DNA of 47,386 bases from Armatimonadota bacterium (GCA_026392115.1 JAPLCQ010000137.1:1-47386); one strand, 5' to 3'. Positions 26,621 to 36,177 are shown, counted from the stretch's first letter. The notes: generated by a model not told the origin, from the letters alone. Numbers and translations are program-made.

Positions 26621-29140
26621 ATGATGAGCGGATCGATCTGTTTGGATGGGGTGTGGCAGGCCGTCTTCACCGAGGACGCGCCGGAGTACATGGCGGGCCC
26701 GAACCTGGAGGGCCAGTGCCCCCTGCCGGTGAGCGTTCCCGGCACGATCCATGCTTCGCTGGAGCGGTTGGGCCTCATCGACGATCCGCGCATCGGCCTC
26801 AACAGCCTGAGGGCCCGGTGGGTTGAGGAGCAGTTCTGGTCGCTGCGCCGAACCTTTGACCTGCCCGAGGAGGCGGTCGGGCAACCGGCGTGGCTCTGCT
26901 TCGAGACGCTCGAGGCGGTCGCGACCGTCTTCGTCAACGGCGCTCAGGTGGGGAGCCACGTCTCCGCCCACCGTTCGGCGCGGTTCGAGGTGACTCAGGC
27001 CCTGCGGCCCGGCGAGAACCAGGTGGTCGTGCTGGTCGAGACGGGCCTCCATGCGCTGAACGACAAGCCCGTCGCCGGGTACGGCGCCGATTGGCCCGCC
27101 CGCATGACGCGCCGCCCGCTGATCCGCAAGGCGCAGCATCAGTGCGGCTGGGACTGGCACCCGCGCCTCATGAACGTGGGCATCACCGGCAGCGTCCGGC
27201 TGGAGTATGCTGCCGCGCCGAAGGTCGAGCGATGCTGGGTGACCGCCGCCGCGTCGGCCGACCTGGACTCGGCCGAGGTAACGGCCCGCGTCTCCCTCCT
27301 CTGGACCGGCTCCGAGCCCGCCGAGGGCTTCCTGCGGTTGGAGATCGACGGCGCCCGGGCGGAGTCCGCCGTCACCGTGCAGCCCGGCGGCTCGGTGGCC
27401 CAGGTCGCACTGCGTCTGGATCAACCCCGCCTCTGGTGGCCGCGCGGACACGGCGAGCAGGCGCTCTACGACGCGCGGGTCACGTGGACCTCCGGCGGCG
27501 AGGAGGAGGCCCGCGTGCGGCGCTTCGGCGTCCGCAAGGTTGAGATCGACCAGTCGGCGCACCCGGTGACGGGTAGCTACTGCATCCTCCGCGTCAACGA
27601 TCGGCCAATCTTCTGCAAGGGCGGCAACTGGGTGCCCGCGGACCTGTACCACGATACGGTCAGCGGCGAGACCTACCGCGAGCTGGTCGCCCGCGCCGTG
27701 GGGGCCAACTTCAACACGCTCCGCGTCTGGGGCGGCGGCATCTACGCGCCCGAAGTGGTCTGCGAAGCCTGCGACGAGGCGGGCATCCTGATCTGGCACG
27801 ATCTCGGCTTCGCCTGCGCCCAGTATCCCGGCGACGATCCCGACTTCCTCCGCGAAGTCGAGGCCGAGGTCACCGAGGCCATGCGGGCGCGGATGCACCA
27901 TCCGAGCCTCGTCGTCTGGTGCGGCAGCAACGAGATCGAGTGGGGCGACCACGGCTGGGGCTATGCCGGCATGCGCCCCGCCCACCCGCACTACGCCATG
28001 TTCCACCTCTACCTGCCCCGGTTGGCGGCCCGCGAGGACCCCACCCGCGTCTACTGGATCAGCTCGCCCTACTCCCCGGACTACCGCGACCCGAACGACC
28101 CCGTCGTCGGCGACCAGCACCCGTGGGGCGTCTCCATCATGAAGCCGGGGCCTGCCGACTTCTGGCAGTACCGCGACTACGTGGACCGCTTCCCCAATGA
28201 GGGCGGCGTGCTGGGCGCCACGGGCCTTGCCACGCTCCGCGACTTCCTGCCCGAGGCCGACCGCCGTGTCTTGTCCCCCTCCTGGGCGCACCACGACAAC
28301 CCGCTGGCGATCCGCGCATCGCAGCCCGGCGAGCTGGGCCGCGCCTACCAGACGCTGCGGCTCTGGACCGGCCTCAACCACGACGCCATCCCCATGCCGG
28401 ACTACGCGCTCCTGAGCGGGATGCTGCAGGCCGAAGGACTGTCGGAGTACATTCGCAACTACCGCCGCCGCATGTTCAGCAGCGCCTCGGCCGTTTTCTG
28501 GATGTACAACGACTCCTGGCCCGTGACCCACGGATGGACGATCGTCGACTACTACCTGCGGCCCAAGCTGGCCTACCACCCGGTGCGCCGCGCCTTCGCG
28601 CCCGTCATCGTCGTCCTGGCGCACGAGGGCGACGAGGTGCAGGTCCACCTCGTCAACGAGACGCGGGAGACGTGGATCGGCGACGTGCGGTTCGGCGTCT
28701 TCGGCCTGGCAGGCGGCCTCCCGCTGGACGAGACGGTCCGGGCCACCGTGGCCCCGAACTCGGCCTCCCGCGTGGCGGCGCTGCCCGTCTCGGCCATGGA
28801 GGCCCAGGGTCTCACACGGTCCGGCGCCTTCGCGATGGCCGATGTGGGCGACGGGACCGCGGCGGTCGATCGCCTCTTCCTCGCCCGCTTCGGCGATCTG
28901 GAGTTCGCCGGTTCGGAGATCAAGGCGGACCTGGTCGGCGACCGGTTGGTCGTCACGTCGGACACCTTCGCCTGGGGCGTCTGCCTGCATCCCGAATGCG
29001 AGGCCTGGGCGACGGACGATGTCTTCGACGTGATCGCGGGCATTGGGTATACTCTGCCTTGGCGGCAGGCGGCGCCGGCGGCAGGCACCATCCAGTCCGC
29101 GTCACGGACGCTCGAGCGTAACCGAGTTGACCGCCCGTGA
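26621..29140 (+). CDS. GH2 family glycoside hydrolase, beta-mannosidase type
   Basis: The 839-residue protein has the GH2 order: sugar-binding domain (SVPGTIHASLERLGLIDDP, YGADWPARMTRRPLIRKAQ), immunoglobulin-like domains, TIM barrel and C-terminal beta domains. The acid/base is E438 in CGSNEIEW. The nucleophile is probably E527 in FPNEGGVLGAT. CGWDWHPRLMNVGITG is typical of mannosidases. There is no signal peptide, so it is probably cytoplasmic. ATG at 26621 or 26624 follows GGGAGGG very closely; the second is better spaced. The last 40 residues look low-complexity and not conserved, so the C-terminus may be altered. Confidence 0.9.
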   Translation: MMSGSICLDGVWQAVFTEDAPEYMAGPNLEGQCPLPVSVPGTIHASLERLGLIDDPRIGLNSLRARWVEEQFWSLRRTFDLPEEAVGQPAWLCFETLEAVATVFVNGAQVGSHVSAHRSARFEVTQALRPGENQVVVLVETGLHALNDKPVAGYGADWPARMTRRPLIRKAQHQCGWDWHPRLMNVGITGSVRLEYAAAPKVERCWVTAAASADLDSAEVTARVSLLWTGSEPAEGFLRLEIDGARAESAVTVQPGGSVAQVALRLDQPRLWWPRGHGEQALYDARVTWTSGGEEEARVRRFGVRKVEIDQSAHPVTGSYCILRVNDRPIFCKGGNWVPADLYHDTVSGETYRELVARAVGANFNTLRVWGGGIYAPEVVCEACDEAGILIWHDLGFACAQYPGDDPDFLREVEAEVTEAMRARMHHPSLVVWCGSNEIEWGDHGWGYAGMRPAHPHYAMFHLYLPRLAAREDPTRVYWISSPYSPDYRDPNDPVVGDQHPWGVSIMKPGPADFWQYRDYVDRFPNEGGVLGATGLATLRDFLPEADRRVLSPSWAHHDNPLAIRASQPGELGRAYQTLRLWTGLNHDAIPMPDYALLSGMLQAEGLSEYIRNYRRRMFSSASAVFWMYNDSWPVTHGWTIVDYYLRPKLAYHPVRRAFAPVIVVLAHEGDEVQVHLVNETRETWIGDVRFGVFGLAGGLPLDETVRATVAPNSASRVAALPVSAMEAQGLTRSGAFAMADVGDGTAAVDRLFLARFGDLEFAGSEIKADLVGDRLVVTSDTFAWGVCLHPECEAWATDDVFDVIAGIGYTLPWRQAAPAAGTIQSASRTLERNRVDRP

Positions 29141-29275
29141 ACCGGTTCGGTGCAGCTATCAGGGCGTATTCCGGCGATTCTCGCAGACCATGGAGGGAAT
29201 CCCGATTACGTGTGGAACTCTTAGCAGCCGGCAGTGCGCTCTGGCGAGGGCCACGGCCCGGGAGTTGCGGCAAGC

Positions 29276-29542
29276 ATGGCAAGGCGCATCAATGACGAAC
29301 GCTGCATCGTATGCGGCGTGTGCATATCGGAGTGTCCCAATGGCGGCATTACCGAAGTGGATGGCGCGGTAGTAATCGACTCAAGTATGTGCACGGAGTG
29401 TTTCGGTTTCAACGACGCATCGCGGTGCGCCGCGATTTGCCCGGTGGGGGCCGTGGAAACGGACCCCGACGTAGAGCAGGACGAGGACGTACTCATCGGG
29501 AGATCGGCCGATCTTCATCCGGATCGGTTCCCGAGAGGCTAG
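29276..29542 (+). CDS. YfhL-type ferredoxin
   Basis: The 88-residue protein has two 4Fe-4S motifs: CIVCGVCISECP and CTECFGFNDASRCAAICP. The second carries the loop insertion and Asp/Glu-rich tail typical of YfhL-like ferredoxins. ATG 29276 follows GGGAG at about 11 nt. It sits 42 nt before the corrinoid protein gene, so it may supply low-potential electrons for reactivating cob(II)alamin. That role is inferred; no RamA- or RACE-type activase is in the window. The preceding gap (29141-29275) has no recognised element. Confidence 0.88.
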   Translation: MARRINDERCIVCGVCISECPNGGITEVDGAVVIDSSMCTECFGFNDASRCAAICPVGAVETDPDVEQDEDVLIGRSADLHPDRFPRG

Positions 29543-29584
29543 GCCGGCGAGCCCAAATCACCAATCCATAAGGATGGCAATGCG

Positions 29585-30217
29585 ATGACAGACTTGCAAG
29601 AACTGTACACTGCCGTACTTGAAGGCGACGCACCGTCGGCCAAGTCCCTCGTGCAGACCGCACTCGATGGGGGCGCTGACCCGCAGGAGCTCCTCGCCAA
29701 GTACATGATCCCGGCTATGGACGAAGTGGGCCGCCTCTTCGAGGCCAACGAGTACTTCGTTCCCGAGCTCCTGATCGCCGCCCGCGCCATGAAGGGCGCT
29801 CTTGAGCTGATCCGACCCAAGCTCGTCGCCGCCGGCGCCAAGTCGGCCGGCAAGGTTGCCATCGGCACCGTCCGCGGCGACCTCCACGACATCGGCAAGA
29901 ACCTCGTCGCCGCCATGCTTGAGGGTGGTGGGTTCGATATCATCGATCTGGGCGTCGACGTCTCTCCGGAGAAGTTCGTCGAAGCCGCCCGTGAGAAGGG
30001 CGCCGACGTGATCGCCATGTCCGCCCTCCTGACGACCACCATGCCCGGCATGAAGACCACCGTGGACGCCATCGACCAGGCCGGTCTCAAGGGCAAGGTC
30101 AAGGTCATGATCGGCGGCGCGCCTGTGACCCAGCGCTTCGCCGATGAGATCGGGGCCGACGGGTTCAGCGACAACGCCAGCGGCGCGGTCCGTATCGCCC
30201 GACAGCTTCTAGCCTAG
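29585..30217 (+). CDS. Corrinoid protein (MtbC/MttC/MetH cobalamin-binding type)
   Basis: The 210-residue protein has the helical cap domain (residues 1-88) and the B12-binding Rossmann domain. The axial ligand is H101 in the DxHxxG motif (GDLHDIGKN). DLGVDVSPEKFVEAA, SALLTTTMPGMK and GGAPVTQRFADEIGADGF follow as expected. It carries methyl groups between a substrate-specific methyltransferase and an acceptor. AAGGA precedes ATG 29585. It is the central carrier for the flanking UroD-like and MetH-like methyltransferases. Confidence 0.96.
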   Translation: MTDLQELYTAVLEGDAPSAKSLVQTALDGGADPQELLAKYMIPAMDEVGRLFEANEYFVPELLIAARAMKGALELIRPKLVAAGAKSAGKVAIGTVRGDLHDIGKNLVAAMLEGGGFDIIDLGVDVSPEKFVEAAREKGADVIAMSALLTTTMPGMKTTVDAIDQAGLKGKVKVMIGGAPVTQRFADEIGADGFSDNASGAVRIARQLLA

Positions 30218-30252
30218 GTCGGGCTCAGGCCCATCCCATCATGTCGCGCCTG

Positions 30253-30326
30253 CCGACCGCGTCGTTCGCGTCGCGGTCGGTAGCGCCGATCCCTGCGCCG
30301 CGCCTCTCCGATCCGGGGCGCGGCGC
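30253..30326 (+). other. Two consecutive GC-rich hairpins downstream of the corrinoid gene
   Basis: CCGACCGCG (30253-30261) pairs with CGCGGTCGG (30272-30280), and GCGCCGCGCC (30295-30304) with GGCGCGGCGC (30317-30326). Neither has a U-tract, so they fit mRNA stabilisers or a partial processing site better than intrinsic terminators. They could raise the amount of the upstream corrinoid-protein message relative to the methyltransferases. Confidence 0.6.
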
Positions 30327-30358
30327 TCTGCTGTCGGCGCGAACCCACGGAGCCGCCC

Positions 30359-31435
30359 ATGGTGCCTGACACTCTGTTCAAGGCCGACGTCGAGGCGGCC
30401 AAGCGCGGCCTCCTCGCCTGGTGGCGCCGCGAGGGCCTCGCCCTCCATGTCACCGCTCCGCGAGACGCGCCCCTGTCCGGTTTCCCGGCGCCGCCGCCCG
30501 TTGGGCTGGACGAGCGCTGGCTCTCGCCGGGTTTTCGGGTCGCCCAACAGCTCCACCATATGGCCGCCACCTTCTACGGTGGCGTGGCGCTCCCCATCTT
30601 CTCCACCGACATCGGTCCCGGCAGCCTCGGCCTACTCATGGGCGGAGTGGGCCACTACGACGACGTCACGGTATGGTACGAGCCCAGCATCGCCGACGCC
30701 GACCTGGATCGCCCGCTCGCCCTTGATCGCTCGTGCGCCTGGTGGGAGCGCCACTTCGGTCACCTGCAGGCGGGGCTGGAGGCCAACCGGGGCCGCTACC
30801 TCGTGGGCATGCCCGACCTCATCGAGAATCTGGACACCCTCGCCCAGTTGCGCGGCAACGAGGAGGTCCTGTTCGACATGGCCGACCGGCCGGAGTGGGT
30901 CGAGCGGAGCATCGTGGCCATCAACGAGCTATGGTTCGAGGCCTTTGAGGCGATGCGCCCCTTTGTGGATGACGGCGCCGGCGGCAACGCCTGGGGCGCC
31001 TTCGCCATCTGGGGGCCCGGTCGCACCGCCAAGGTCCAGTGCGACCTCGCGTGCGCCCTGAGCCCCTCCGCCTTCCGGCGCTGCGTGCAGCCCGCCCTGG
31101 CGGACCAGTGTCGACGGCTCGACTACAGCCTGTTTCACCTCGACGGCACCAACGCCCTGCCGCAGCTGGACAACCTGCTCTCCATCGAGCATCTCGACGC
31201 CATCGAGTGGACTCCGCAGTCGGGCCGTCCCGGCGGCGGCTCGCCCGAGTGGTACGACCTCTACCGGCGCATCAAGGCCGGCGGCAAGGCCGTGCAGGTG
31301 GTGGGCGCCACCGTCGACGAAGTGGAGCCGCTCATCGATGCGGTCGGTCCCGAGGGCCTCTTCATCATGACCTGGGCGCGGGACGAGGAGCAGGCGCGCG
31401 GCCTGCTTGACCGTTGCGGTCGGCCGGAGGCATAG
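30359..31435 (+). CDS. UroD-like methyltransferase family protein (HLDG variant)
   Basis: The 358-residue protein belongs to the uroporphyrinogen-decarboxylase superfamily, whose MtaA/CmuA-type members move methyl groups to or from corrinoid proteins. Where the other two copies have H-x-C-G, this one has FHLDGTNALPQLDNLL, lacking the zinc-binding cysteine, and LDAIEWTPQSG follows. It therefore belongs to a distinct subfamily and may use a different metal site or not be a thiol methyltransferase. ATG 30359 has a CGGAG site. It lies 4 nt before the next UroD-like gene. Confidence 0.8.
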   Translation: MVPDTLFKADVEAAKRGLLAWWRREGLALHVTAPRDAPLSGFPAPPPVGLDERWLSPGFRVAQQLHHMAATFYGGVALPIFSTDIGPGSLGLLMGGVGHYDDVTVWYEPSIADADLDRPLALDRSCAWWERHFGHLQAGLEANRGRYLVGMPDLIENLDTLAQLRGNEEVLFDMADRPEWVERSIVAINELWFEAFEAMRPFVDDGAGGNAWGAFAIWGPGRTAKVQCDLACALSPSAFRRCVQPALADQCRRLDYSLFHLDGTNALPQLDNLLSIEHLDAIEWTPQSGRPGGGSPEWYDLYRRIKAGGKAVQVVGATVDEVEPLIDAVGPEGLFIMTWARDEEQARGLLDRCGRPEA

Positions 31436-31439
31436 GCCA

Positions 31440-32639
31440 ATGAGCACAGCGCTGCGCCCCGGCGACCGCCTCGCCGGCATGGACTTCGCCGCGCACAACG
31501 CCGAGGTGGCCGACCTCTGGCGCGGCTATTGGGAGGGGACTCCCAGCCGCACGCCGGTCATCTTCGGCATCGGCACGCGCTTCTTCCTGAAGGAGCCCGG
31601 CGCCAATCCGGACGGCGTCACCTTCCAGGAGTACAGCGAGGACCCGGACCTCATGTTCCGGATGCAGCTCGGCTTCCAGCGCTGGTTCAGGCACAACGTG
31701 GACCAGGACGCCGAGTTGGGCGCTCCGACGGCGTGGCCCGTCTACGTGGACTTCCAGAACTACTTCGAGGCCGCCTGGTTCGGCTGTCCAGTGGAGTTCC
31801 GTAGCGGCGAGGTGCCGGACGCCACGCCCGCCTTCGCCGACCGGCCCGAGGATCTGCTCGATCGAGGCATTCCGGACCCCTTCGGCGGCCTCATGGGCCG
31901 CGCCATCGAGTACCACGAGCGCTTCTGCGAGCTGGCCGCGGCGGAGCCCTACCTGGGCATCCCGGTGCAGCCGCCCTCCTACGCCTGCGGCATGGGCAGC
32001 GACGGCCCCTTTACGGTGGGCTGCAGCCTCTTCGGTCCCGATGTGCTGTGCACTCTCTTGGCCTCCGAGCCGGATCGTTTCCATGCCCTGATGGACTTCC
32101 TCACCACAGCGATCGGCGACCGGATGGAGGCCTGGCGCAGCCGCTTCGGCGTGCCCGTGCCGCAGGACAGCTTCGGCATGGCCGACGACAGCGTCGCGCT
32201 CATCTCAACGCGGATGTACCGAGAGCACGTCCTGCCGTACCACCGCCGCCTCTACAACCGCTTCGGCACGGACAAGATGCGCAGCATCCACCTCTGCGGC
32301 GATGCCACGCGCCACTTCGTGACGCTCCGCGACGAGCTGGGCATCCGGTCGTTCGATACCGGCTTCCCGGTCGATTTCGCCGCGATTCGGGCGCGGCTGG
32401 GTCCCGAAGTGCGCATCCAAGGCGGGCCGCACGTCGCCCTGCTGCGCCACGGTGCGCCGGCCGACGTGGAGGCCGAGGTGCGGCGGATCATGCAGTCCGG
32501 CGTCCGCGAGGGCGGCCTGTTCGTGCTCCGCGAGGGCAACAACATGGCCCCGGAGACGCCGCTTGAGAACCTGGAGGCCATGGTCCGCACAGGGCGGGCG
32601 ATGGGCTCACTGACACCCACCAACGGAGATACCGCATGA
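31440..32639 (+). CDS. UroD-like methyltransferase family protein
   Basis: The 399-residue UroD-superfamily protein has the probable zinc motif IHLCGDATRHF and the C-terminal QGGPHVALLRHG and GGLFVLREGNNMAPETP. It is longer than the usual 340-360 residues because of its N-terminal part (residues 15-110), rich in aromatic residues, likely a substrate-binding cap. GGAGG lies 9 nt before ATG 31440. Its stop overlaps the homocysteine-methyltransferase-like gene. Probable role: methyl transfer between a methylated substrate and the corrinoid protein. Confidence 0.85.
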   Translation: MSTALRPGDRLAGMDFAAHNAEVADLWRGYWEGTPSRTPVIFGIGTRFFLKEPGANPDGVTFQEYSEDPDLMFRMQLGFQRWFRHNVDQDAELGAPTAWPVYVDFQNYFEAAWFGCPVEFRSGEVPDATPAFADRPEDLLDRGIPDPFGGLMGRAIEYHERFCELAAAEPYLGIPVQPPSYACGMGSDGPFTVGCSLFGPDVLCTLLASEPDRFHALMDFLTTAIGDRMEAWRSRFGVPVPQDSFGMADDSVALISTRMYREHVLPYHRRLYNRFGTDKMRSIHLCGDATRHFVTLRDELGIRSFDTGFPVDFAAIRARLGPEVRIQGGPHVALLRHGAPADVEAEVRRIMQSGVREGGLFVLREGNNMAPETPLENLEAMVRTGRAMGSLTPTNGDTA

Positions 32640-33511
32640 CCAACATAGTGACCGAACTGAGCCTCGCCAAGCCGGTCATCACCGACGGCGCGTGGGGCAC
32701 CCAGCTGCAGATGCGCGGGCTCGCCGTGGGCGACGCCCCGGACCCGTGGAACCTGGACCACCCAGAGCTGGTGGAGGAGGTCGCCGCGGCCTACGTGGCG
32801 GCGGGCAGCCAGGTCATTCTAACCAACACCTTCGGCGCCAACCGTGTGCTGTTGGAGCGGCATGGGCTGGGCGACAAGGTGACCGCGATCAACGTGGCCG
32901 GCGTCGAGATCTCCCTCCGAGCCGCCGCGGCCACGGGAGCCCGTGTCTTCGCCTCCATGGGCCCTACCGGCAAGATGCTGGCGGTGGGCGAGATCAGCGC
33001 CGAGGAGGCCCGCGAGGTCTATCTGGAGCAGGCCGCGGCCCTCCGCGCCGGTGGCGCCGACGCCATCCTGGTGGAGACCATGAGCGACCTCGCCGAAGCC
33101 GCCGAGGCGGTCGCCGCCGGCGTGGCGGTGGGCCTGCCGGTGGTGGCCAGCATGACCTACCAGCGCGGGGCGCGGGGCTTCCGTACCCTCATGGGCGAGA
33201 CCGTCTCCGCCTGCGTCAAGCGGCTCACCGAGGCCGGCGCGTCGGCCGTGGGCGCCAACTGCGGCATGGGGCCCGAGCAGATGGTCGCCGTGGTGAACGA
33301 ATGCACAGCCGCCGGGTCGTTGCCCGTCTGGGCCAAGGCCAACGCGGGCATGCCGAGGCAGACCGCCGACGGCACGGTCTACGACGTCGGCGCCCAGGAG
33401 TTCGCCGTCCAGTCGTTGCTGCTGCGCGACGCCGGGGCGGCGTTCATCGGCGGATGCTGCGGCTCCACGCCGGAGGCCATCAAGGCGGTCGTCGCGGCGT
33501 TGCGGCCGTAG
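32636..33511 (+). CDS. Homocysteine S-methyltransferase-like protein (MetH N-domain type)
   Basis: The 291-residue barrel matches the homocysteine-binding domain of MetH and BHMT. The zinc-binding cysteines are C209 (GANCGMGPEQ) and C274/C275 (GGCCGSTPEAI). DGAWGTQLQMRGL at the N-terminus and ILTNTFGANRVLLERHG are typical. It could demethylate the methyl-corrinoid by passing the methyl group to homocysteine or another thiol. The ATGA overlap with the UroD-like gene supports a shared complex or pathway. Confidence 0.93.
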   Translation: MTNIVTELSLAKPVITDGAWGTQLQMRGLAVGDAPDPWNLDHPELVEEVAAAYVAAGSQVILTNTFGANRVLLERHGLGDKVTAINVAGVEISLRAAAATGARVFASMGPTGKMLAVGEISAEEAREVYLEQAAALRAGGADAILVETMSDLAEAAEAVAAGVAVGLPVVASMTYQRGARGFRTLMGETVSACVKRLTEAGASAVGANCGMGPEQMVAVVNECTAAGSLPVWAKANAGMPRQTADGTVYDVGAQEFAVQSLLLRDAGAAFIGGCCGSTPEAIKAVVAALRP

Positions 33512-33534
33512 GAGCGGGCGAGGAGAAGACTCAG

Positions 33535-34275
33535 GTGCGCCTCAAGCTCATCGCATGCGAAGTGCTGTTCCGCGAGCTCTGCCAGGCCCTGGCAGACACG
33601 CCCCATACCGTCGATGTCCAGTTCGCGCCCAAGGGCCTGCACGACATCGGCGCTCCCGGCATGCTGGCCCGGATGCAGCAGATGGTCGATGCTGTGGACG
33701 AGGCGCAGTACGACGCCGTCATGCTCGGATACGCGCTCTGCAACAACGGCATCGCCGGGCTGACGGCCCGAGGCATCCCGCTCGTCGTGCCCCGCGCCCA
33801 TGACTGCATCACGCTCTTCCTTGGCAGCAAGGAGAAGTACCACGACTTCTTCCACGCCAACCCGGGCGTCTACTTCCACACCGCCGGGTGGATTGAGCGC
33901 GGCACGGACGCCGGCGAGCTGCAGCAGCTCTCCGTGTCGCACCAAATGGGCATGGACAGCCAGTACAAGGACCTGGTCGAGAAGTACGGCGAGGACAACG
34001 CCAAGTACCTGTTCGATATGCTCTGCAACACCACGCGGAACTACTCCGGGATCGCGTACATCGCCATGGGACTGGGCAGCGATTCGGCTTTCGAGGAGCA
34101 GAGCCGCCGGGACGCCGCGGCCCGAGGCTGGAGCTTCACCCGGGTCGAGGGCGACATGCGTCTCTTTCGCGACCTGCTCGAGGGCCGGTGGGACGAGGCC
34201 GACTTTCTGGTCGTGCCGCCGGGGCAGTCCATCGCCGCCAGCCATGGCTCCGACGTGATCAGCATTACCGCGTAA
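33535..34275 (+). CDS. DUF1638 domain protein
   Basis: The 246-residue protein starts at GTG 33535 with AGGAG 9 nt upstream. It has DUF1638 features: LKLIACEVLFRELCQAL at the N-terminus, MLGYALCNNGIAGL, PLVVPRAHDCITLFLGSK and VPPGQSIAASHG near the end. DUF1638 genes recur beside corrinoid methyltransferases of the MtgB/MttB type. The biochemical role is not established; the conserved Cys residues (CEV, CNN, HDC) suggest metal or corrinoid handling (inference). Confidence 0.9.
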   Translation: MRLKLIACEVLFRELCQALADTPHTVDVQFAPKGLHDIGAPGMLARMQQMVDAVDEAQYDAVMLGYALCNNGIAGLTARGIPLVVPRAHDCITLFLGSKEKYHDFFHANPGVYFHTAGWIERGTDAGELQQLSVSHQMGMDSQYKDLVEKYGEDNAKYLFDMLCNTTRNYSGIAYIAMGLGSDSAFEEQSRRDAAARGWSFTRVEGDMRLFRDLLEGRWDEADFLVVPPGQSIAASHGSDVISITA

Positions 34276-34315
34276 CGCCCCCCAGTGGGCACAGACCCAA
34301 GCGAGGAGACGCCGA

Positions 34316-35059
34316 GTGGCAATCGAGCATCGTTCCAGCGATTGGACCGAGTACAAGATGGTCTACGACGACCCGCACCGCCAGGTAGAGCCTGCGGAAC
34401 GCGAGATCGCCACGGTGGACGACGCGCTGGCCGCGTTGCGGGAGCAGGGCATCATCGAGTCGGTGGGCTACGACCATGACCGCTTCCTGGCCCATCGCGC
34501 GGCTGTGGCGGCGGCGTTCGAGATCCCCTGGACGGCCATCACGCCGCGTATGCAGCGCCTCCTCTACGCCCTCAACGCGATCCGCAAGCCGTCGGTGATG
34601 GTGGCCGCAGGCGTCTTCTGCGGCAACACCTTCTTCTCCAACGCCGGAGCCGGCGCTGGGCCGGGCGCGTGCTACGACGCGAAGGAGCTGCTCGGCATCG
34701 AGATCAAGCCCGATGAGGCCGAGCGCGCCGAGCGCAACGTCCGCCGCGTCGATCCCACGGGCGTGGCAAGAATCATCGCCGCCGACGCCGTGGACGTGGC
34801 ACGCGACTACCCGGGCCCCATCGACCTCCTCTATCTCGACGCCGACGGCGACGCGGCGCGGGGCAAGGGCATCTACCTCGACATCCTCGAGGCCTGCTTC
34901 GACCGCCTCAGCCCCGGCGCGCTGGTTCTGGCCCACAACAGCATCAACTGCGCCGAGCGCCTCCGCCACTACCTGGCCTGGGTGCGCGACCCGGCCAACA
35001 TGAAGGCCAGCGTCAACGTGATGATCGACGGCGAAGGGCTCGAGGTCTCGGCCCGCTAG
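34316..35059 (+). CDS. Putative SAM-dependent O-methyltransferase-like protein
   Basis: The 247-residue protein starts at GTG 34316 with GAGGAG upstream. A Rossmann-type core is visible: SVMVAAGVFCGNTFFSNAG, LLGIEIKPDEAERAERNV, DLLYLDADGDAARGKGIY and PGALVLAHNSIN, like methyltransferases of the class I O-methyltransferase group. The helical N-terminal 90 residues are family-specific. It sits between DUF1638 and a UroD-like gene, so it probably acts with them; its substrate is unknown. Confidence 0.7.
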   Translation: MAIEHRSSDWTEYKMVYDDPHRQVEPAEREIATVDDALAALREQGIIESVGYDHDRFLAHRAAVAAAFEIPWTAITPRMQRLLYALNAIRKPSVMVAAGVFCGNTFFSNAGAGAGPGACYDAKELLGIEIKPDEAERAERNVRRVDPTGVARIIAADAVDVARDYPGPIDLLYLDADGDAARGKGIYLDILEACFDRLSPGALVLAHNSINCAERLRHYLAWVRDPANMKASVNVMIDGEGLEVSAR

Positions 35060-35079
35060 GCTGCCGCAAGGAGGGTGCC

Positions 35080-36153
35080 ATGTCCGCCAAGCTGACGTCC
35101 CGTGAGCGGTTTCGCCGCATGTACGACCACAAGGAAGCCGACCGGGTGCCGATCATCGATGGGCCCTGGGCCGCGACCATCGAGCGCTGGCAGGCCGAGG
35201 GAATGCCTGCGGATGTCAGCTATGTCGACTACTTCGACCTCGACAAGGTGGCGGGGATCGGCGTCGACATCAGCCCGCGCTACCCGGCCCATGTGGTCGA
35301 GGAGACCGACGAGTACGTCGTACACGTCTCCTCCTACGGCGCCAAGATGCGGAACTGGAAGCACGCCGGCGGCGTGCCGGAGTTCCTCGACTTCGTCATC
35401 AAGGACCCGGACAGCTGGCGCGAGGCCAAGGCCCGCATGACGCCCACGCCTGACCGGGTCCCCTGGGACCACCTGAAGGCCAACTACTCCCGCTGGCGCG
35501 AGGAGGGTTCCTGGATCCAGGCGGGCCTCTGGTTCGGCTTCGACATCACCCACTCCTGGACGGTGGGCACCGAGCGCGTCCTCATGGCCCTCGTCGAAGA
35601 GCCCGAGTGGATGCAGGACATGTTCAGCCACTTCCTCGAGGTGAACCTGGCGCTGCTCGACCAGGTTTGGGACGCCGGCTACCACTTCGACTGCGTCACC
35701 TGGCCCGACGACATGGGCTTCAAGAAGAACCAGTTTTTCTCGGTGGCCACCTACAGGCGGCTGCTCAAGCCCGTACACCAGCGTGCGGTTGAGTGGGCCC
35801 ACGCCCACGGCGCCGTGGCGCACCTCCACTCCTGCGGCGACATCAACCCGTTCCTTTCCGATCTTGTAGGCATCGGCATGGACGGCCTCAACCCGCTGGA
35901 GGTGAAGGCCGGCATGGACCCGGTGGCCATCAAGCAGAAGTGGGGCGACAAGCTGACCCTCCACGGCGGCATCAACGCGGTCCTGTGGGACGACCTTCCC
36001 GCCATCGAGGAGGAGATGCGCCGCGTCATGCCGCACCTCAAGAAGGACGGCGGCTACATCTTCTCGTCCGACCATTCGGTCCCGTCCAGCGTGAGCCTGG
36101 AGGGGTTCAGGCATATCATTGGGCTGGCCCGCGAGTTGGGCAGCTACGAGTAG
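35080..36153 (+). CDS. UroD-like corrinoid methyltransferase
   Basis: The 357-residue protein has the canonical MtaA-like features: RERFRRMYDHKEADRVPI at the N-terminus, the zinc-binding HSCGDI preceded by HGAVAHL, GMDGLNPLEVKAGMD, LTLHGGINAVLW and FSSDHSVPSSVSLE. Such proteins move methyl groups between methylated substrates, corrinoids and thiols. A strong AAGGAGGG site precedes ATG 35080, 20 nt after the methyltransferase. The most typical of the three copies here. Confidence 0.9.
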   Translation: MSAKLTSRERFRRMYDHKEADRVPIIDGPWAATIERWQAEGMPADVSYVDYFDLDKVAGIGVDISPRYPAHVVEETDEYVVHVSSYGAKMRNWKHAGGVPEFLDFVIKDPDSWREAKARMTPTPDRVPWDHLKANYSRWREEGSWIQAGLWFGFDITHSWTVGTERVLMALVEEPEWMQDMFSHFLEVNLALLDQVWDAGYHFDCVTWPDDMGFKKNQFFSVATYRRLLKPVHQRAVEWAHAHGAVAHLHSCGDINPFLSDLVGIGMDGLNPLEVKAGMDPVAIKQKWGDKLTLHGGINAVLWDDLPAIEEEMRRVMPHLKKDGGYIFSSDHSVPSSVSLEGFRHIIGLARELGSYE

Positions 36154-36177
36154 CCGCTAGAGCAGGGAGGGAGCGCC

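Noticed and set aside
25904-28990. A 1028-residue open frame antisense to the GH2 gene
   Set aside because: It is a GC-driven shadow frame covering two well-supported genes and lacks any domain signature.
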